DNA of 8,130 nucleotides, taken from contig JAUNSQ010000070.1 of the NCBI GenBank assembly GCA_030539135.1, forward strand, positions 1 to 8,130. Reading direction: 5' to 3'. This document shows positions 5,698-8,130 of the stretch, piece by piece; positions within the stretch are counted from its first letter, which is position 1; each line of letters starts with the position of its first letter. The notes under the pieces are model-generated. The model saw only the letters and a program-made list of their open reading frames with translations, made no database searches and was not told the origin of the DNA. The position numbers and the translations under genes are program-made. The DNA is from Synergistaceae bacterium. GTDB lineage: Bacteria; Synergistota; Synergistia; Synergistales; Synergistaceae.

Positions 5698-6309
5698 CTA
5701 AGAAATTTTCAACAAGGTAAGCAAACCTGAGAGAGATATCGCATACCAGGCCAATATGAGCGCCATCGTTATGCTTATCGCGCGGCCATACTTCGGGAGT
5801 AGCTTGCCCTGAAAATGTCCGAAAACGGCCCAGAGGTTGAAAGCCAGAGAGCAGTTAAAGGTGATGAACAGCACTGCGAGCAGGTAGACAGTCTTTGAGT
5901 TCGTCCATGGGGCTATGAAGATAGACATAGCGGAGAAGCCAAAGATGATGACTTTCGGGTTTAGAAATTGCAGGACGAAGCCGTCAGCGAATTTTGGAAC
6001 TTTCATCTCGGCTCCAGTCCCATTCTCATTCGGGGCGCGCGACGTTCCGATCTTCCACGCGAACCACAGCATGTAGCCGCACCCCGCGACGCGCACCCAC
6101 GGAAGTATCTGCGGGATGACGCTGGCTATAACGATGTTTGAGAACGCCCCGATCGTCATAACGGCCAGCAGTCCGCATGTCATGCCGGACATCAGCGGGA
6201 CGGCCTTCTTATAGCCAAAGACCCTCGCCGTGTTCATCGCTAGGATTATATTCGGCCCCGGCGTGTAACATGCGCCGAGCAGGAACGAGAGGAACGCCGC
6301 CCACTGCAT
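5698..6309 (-). CDS. LysE/RhtB-family amino-acid exporter
   Basis: This is a 203-residue inner-membrane protein with about six hydrophobic segments, the normal size for the family. The N-terminal signature CYTPGPNIILAMNTA (residues 14-28) is diagnostic, followed by GYKKAVPLMSGMTCG. FVLQFLNPKVIIFG in the middle matches the conserved FLNPK motif of RhtB-like members. These proteins export amino acids or derivatives (lysine, threonine, homoserine, leucine and others) by proton-coupled antiport; the substrate cannot be read here. The ATG lies one base after the pepF stop (TGACATG) with no good Shine-Dalgarno at normal distance, so translation is probably coupled to pepF. The pairing with a peptidase suggests export of amino acids in excess after peptide hydrolysis. 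The family is firm, the physiological link inferred. Confidence 0.93.
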   Translation of the reverse strand: MQWAAFLSFLLGACYTPGPNIILAMNTARVFGYKKAVPLMSGMTCGLLAVMTIGAFSNIVIASVIPQILPWVRVAGCGYMLWFAWKIGTSRAPNENGTGAEMKVPKFADGFVLQFLNPKVIIFGFSAMSIFIAPWTNSKTVYLLAVLFITFNCSLAFNLWAVFGHFQGKLLPKYGRAISITMALILAWYAISLSGLLTLLKIS

Positions 6310-6310
6310 G

Positions 6311-8130
6311 TCAGCCGAGCAGCCTTTCCATTTCGTCCAGCGTCCCGCGGAATATCTCTATCACTTTTTCCACGGGCTTGGGAGAGCTCATGTCGACCCC
6401 TGCGCCCTTGAGCAGATTTATCGGATAATCCGAACCGCCCTTGGATAAGAAGTTCAAATATTTATCGCGAGCCTTAGCGCCGTTTTCTAGTATGTTAGCA
6501 GCGAGTGCGGTCGCGGCGGAGAAGCCGGTCGCGTATTGGTAGACGTAGAACGGCGTGTAAAAATGCGGTATCCTAGCCCATTCCATTTTCAGAGCGTCGT
6601 CGATAATGATGTCTGGCCCGTAATATTTTCTGTTGAGGTCGTACCAGAGCTGCATGAGGCCGTCCGGCGTTGTGTCGCCGCCGCTTGCCGCGCGGCTGTG
6701 TACCTCGCGCTCGAACGACGCGAACATCGTCTGGCGGTAGACTGTCGTCCTGATGCTCTCAAGCCGCCTGTTGAGCAGGTATAGTTTCTTGCGTTTGTCC
6801 TTCGTATGCGCCAGCAGATGCGACAGCAGGAGGACTTCGTTCGTCGTAGAGGCGACCTCCGCCGTGAAGATGCAGTAGTCGGCGGTCGGATATGGCTGCC
6901 CTTGCCGCGAGTAGAAGCTGTGCATGGAGTGCCCCATCTCGTGTACGAGCGTCGAAACGTCGTTGAGGCTGTTCGTGTAATTCATAAAGATGTATGGGTG
7001 CGTCGCGTAGCTGCCCCATGAATAAGCGCCGCTGCGCTTGCCCTTGTTGGCGAAGACGTCCGCCCATCCTTCGGAGAGCCCCTTGCGCACCTGCTCCAGA
7101 TATTTTTCGCCGAGCGGCGCGAGGGCCTCGAACATCATCTCCTTCGCCTGCGACCACGAGATATCCTTATACGGGTCGGCGACGAGCGGAGTGTAGAGGT
7201 CATACATGTGTATATCTTTGAGGCGCAGCGCCCTTCTGCGTATCTCAACGTATCTGTGCACGGGCTCAAGGTTGGATTCCAGCGTATCTACCAGTCGGTC
7301 ATATATTTTGACAGGGATATTGTTGCCGTCGAGCGCAGCCGCGAGCGGCGATGGATATTTGCGGACTTCCGCGTAGAATTTCGCGCCTTTCAGCATTCCG
7401 TCGAAAGTAGCCCCAAGCGTGTTCTTCATCTCACCATAAGGCTTATAGAGCGAGTCAAAGGCCGCCTTGCGGACGCCGCGTCTGCGCGAACGAAGGTAGG
7501 ACACCGCGCGTTCCTCGGACATCTCGACCGGTTTGCCGCGCTCGTCTTTGATAGATGGGAACTTCATATCTGCGTTGGTGAGCATGGAGAACGCGTTGTC
7601 GGCGACGTCAGCCATGTCCATAGTGCGGGCGACGATAGCCTCTTCCTGCTGAGAGAGCACATGCTCGCGCTGACGAAGAAGCTCCTTCAAACCGAAAGAG
7701 TAGTCCTTAAGCAGCGGGTCGTCGATATATTTCTTCAAAGTCTCTTCGGGGATAGATAGTATCTCCGGCGTTATATAACTTTGGGTTGCAGAGAACTCAA
7801 CGGACAGGCTAGACACCCTATTGACGGGCCCTTGCTTCTTCGAGTCCGCAGTGTCCTCATGGGCGCTCATGTTCGCGAAGACGACCAGCTTCTCTAGCGT
7901 TATGCAAAGCTCATCACGGAGCTTCAGGCATTCGAAGAGCGTCTTGGAGCTCTCGCCGAGTTTGCCCATAAACTTCGCTACCTCAGGGACGCGCTTTTTT
8001 ATCCCTTTGAAATCAGCTTCCCATGCCGCGCTGTTCTTATATATATCTCCGAGCTTCCATTTATATTTCTCGGGGATGCCGTCCCTCTTTGGCAGCGCCG
8101 AGCCGCCGCCTAGAGCCAGTTCTTCTTTCA
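6311..8130 (-). CDS. pepF: Oligoendopeptidase F, M3B zinc metallopeptidase (start codon at or just past window edge)
   Basis: The frame runs from the right edge to TGA at 6311-6313, 605 full codons. The outermost two bases are TG followed by AAA GAA GAA, so an ATG start one base outside the window (M-KEELALGGGSALPKRDG) would give about 606 residues, the usual PepF size. An ATG at 7969 would remove the conserved N-terminal LPKRDGIPEKYKWKLGDIY and is not the true start. The catalytic motif HEMGH lies at about residues 397-401 (codons near 6943-6929), and the third zinc ligand is probably the Glu of FTAEVASTTNEVL about 28 residues later. C-terminal FYVYQYATGFSAA and LLKGAGVDMSSP are typical of the family. 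The enzyme cuts oligopeptides in the cytoplasm, feeding amino-acid fermentation. The lysE-type gene follows after a single base. Promoter lies outside the window. Confidence 0.96.
   Translation of the reverse strand, partial: KEELALGGGSALPKRDGIPEKYKWKLGDIYKNSAAWEADFKGIKKRVPEVAKFMGKLGESSKTLFECLKLRDELCITLEKLVVFANMSAHEDTADSKKQGPVNRVSSLSVEFSATQSYITPEILSIPEETLKKYIDDPLLKDYSFGLKELLRQREHVLSQQEEAIVARTMDMADVADNAFSMLTNADMKFPSIKDERGKPVEMSEERAVSYLRSRRRGVRKAAFDSLYKPYGEMKNTLGATFDGMLKGAKFYAEVRKYPSPLAAALDGNNIPVKIYDRLVDTLESNLEPVHRYVEIRRRALRLKDIHMYDLYTPLVADPYKDISWSQAKEMMFEALAPLGEKYLEQVRKGLSEGWADVFANKGKRSGAYSWGSYATHPYIFMNYTNSLNDVSTLVHEMGHSMHSFYSRQGQPYPTADYCIFTAEVASTTNEVLLLSHLLAHTKDKRKKLYLLNRRLESIRTTVYRQTMFASFEREVHSRAASGGDTTPDGLMQLWYDLNRKYYGPDIIIDDALKMEWARIPHFYTPFYVYQYATGFSAATALAANILENGAKARDKYLNFLSKGGSDYPINLLKGAGVDMSSPKPVEKVIEIFRGTLDEMERLLG

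Noticed and set aside
7208..7759. A 183-codon plus-strand frame opposite pepF
   Set aside because: It is a shadow of the pepF reading frame, with no supporting start signal or motif.
1..8130. Search for CRISPR arrays, insertion sequences and long direct repeats
   Set aside because: No regularly spaced repeats, transposase motifs or flanking inverted repeats were seen by eye on either strand.

Overview
The window joins two kinds of DNA. Positions 1 to about 1690 carry the N-terminal part of a T7-type single-subunit phage RNA polymerase, read leftward and cut by the left edge. Its sequence is only moderately G+C-rich, roughly mid-40s percent in hand-counted lines. From about 1922 rightward the DNA is clearly richer in G+C and carries ordinary bacterial chromosomal genes. 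The two parts meet in an AT-rich gene-free stretch (1614-1921) that looks like the edge of a prophage or other integrated element, although neither an integrase nor an att duplication is visible here. The host-type genes (an M3B oligoendopeptidase, a LysE-type exporter, carbamate kinase, and a PepSY protein with a two-component system) suit an anaerobic, peptide- and amino-acid-fermenting Gram-negative bacterium. I suspect a Synergistota member (Cloacibacillus/Synergistes-like), but that is an impression from gene style and not proven.

Left part (1-1921): the polymerase starts at a GTG at 1613. Its Shine-Dalgarno sequence is locked in a perfect 10-bp hairpin. Upstream lie a candidate host sigma-70 promoter and two operator-like inverted repeats that flank its -10 box. 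This is the arrangement expected if a silent, lysogenic T7-like element must keep its polymerase off, but that reading is inference.

Middle part (1922-4623, plus strand): a secreted two-repeat PepSY protein, a terminator-like hairpin, then an OmpR-type response regulator and a HAMP sensor histidine kinase whose genes overlap by ATGA. The hairpin leaves almost no room for a separate promoter before the regulator, and its loop contains an extended -10 element. The PepSY protein and kinase therefore look like one envelope-sensing unit with an internal attenuator or promoter. A bidirectional terminator follows.

Right part (4647-8130, minus strand): pepF (oligopeptide hydrolysis, start codon apparently one base beyond the edge) is followed after one base by a LysE/RhtB amino-acid exporter. 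Carbamate kinase follows, with its own promoter and a TTG start. Together they suggest peptide breakdown, disposal of amino acids and substrate-level ATP formation from carbamoyl phosphate.
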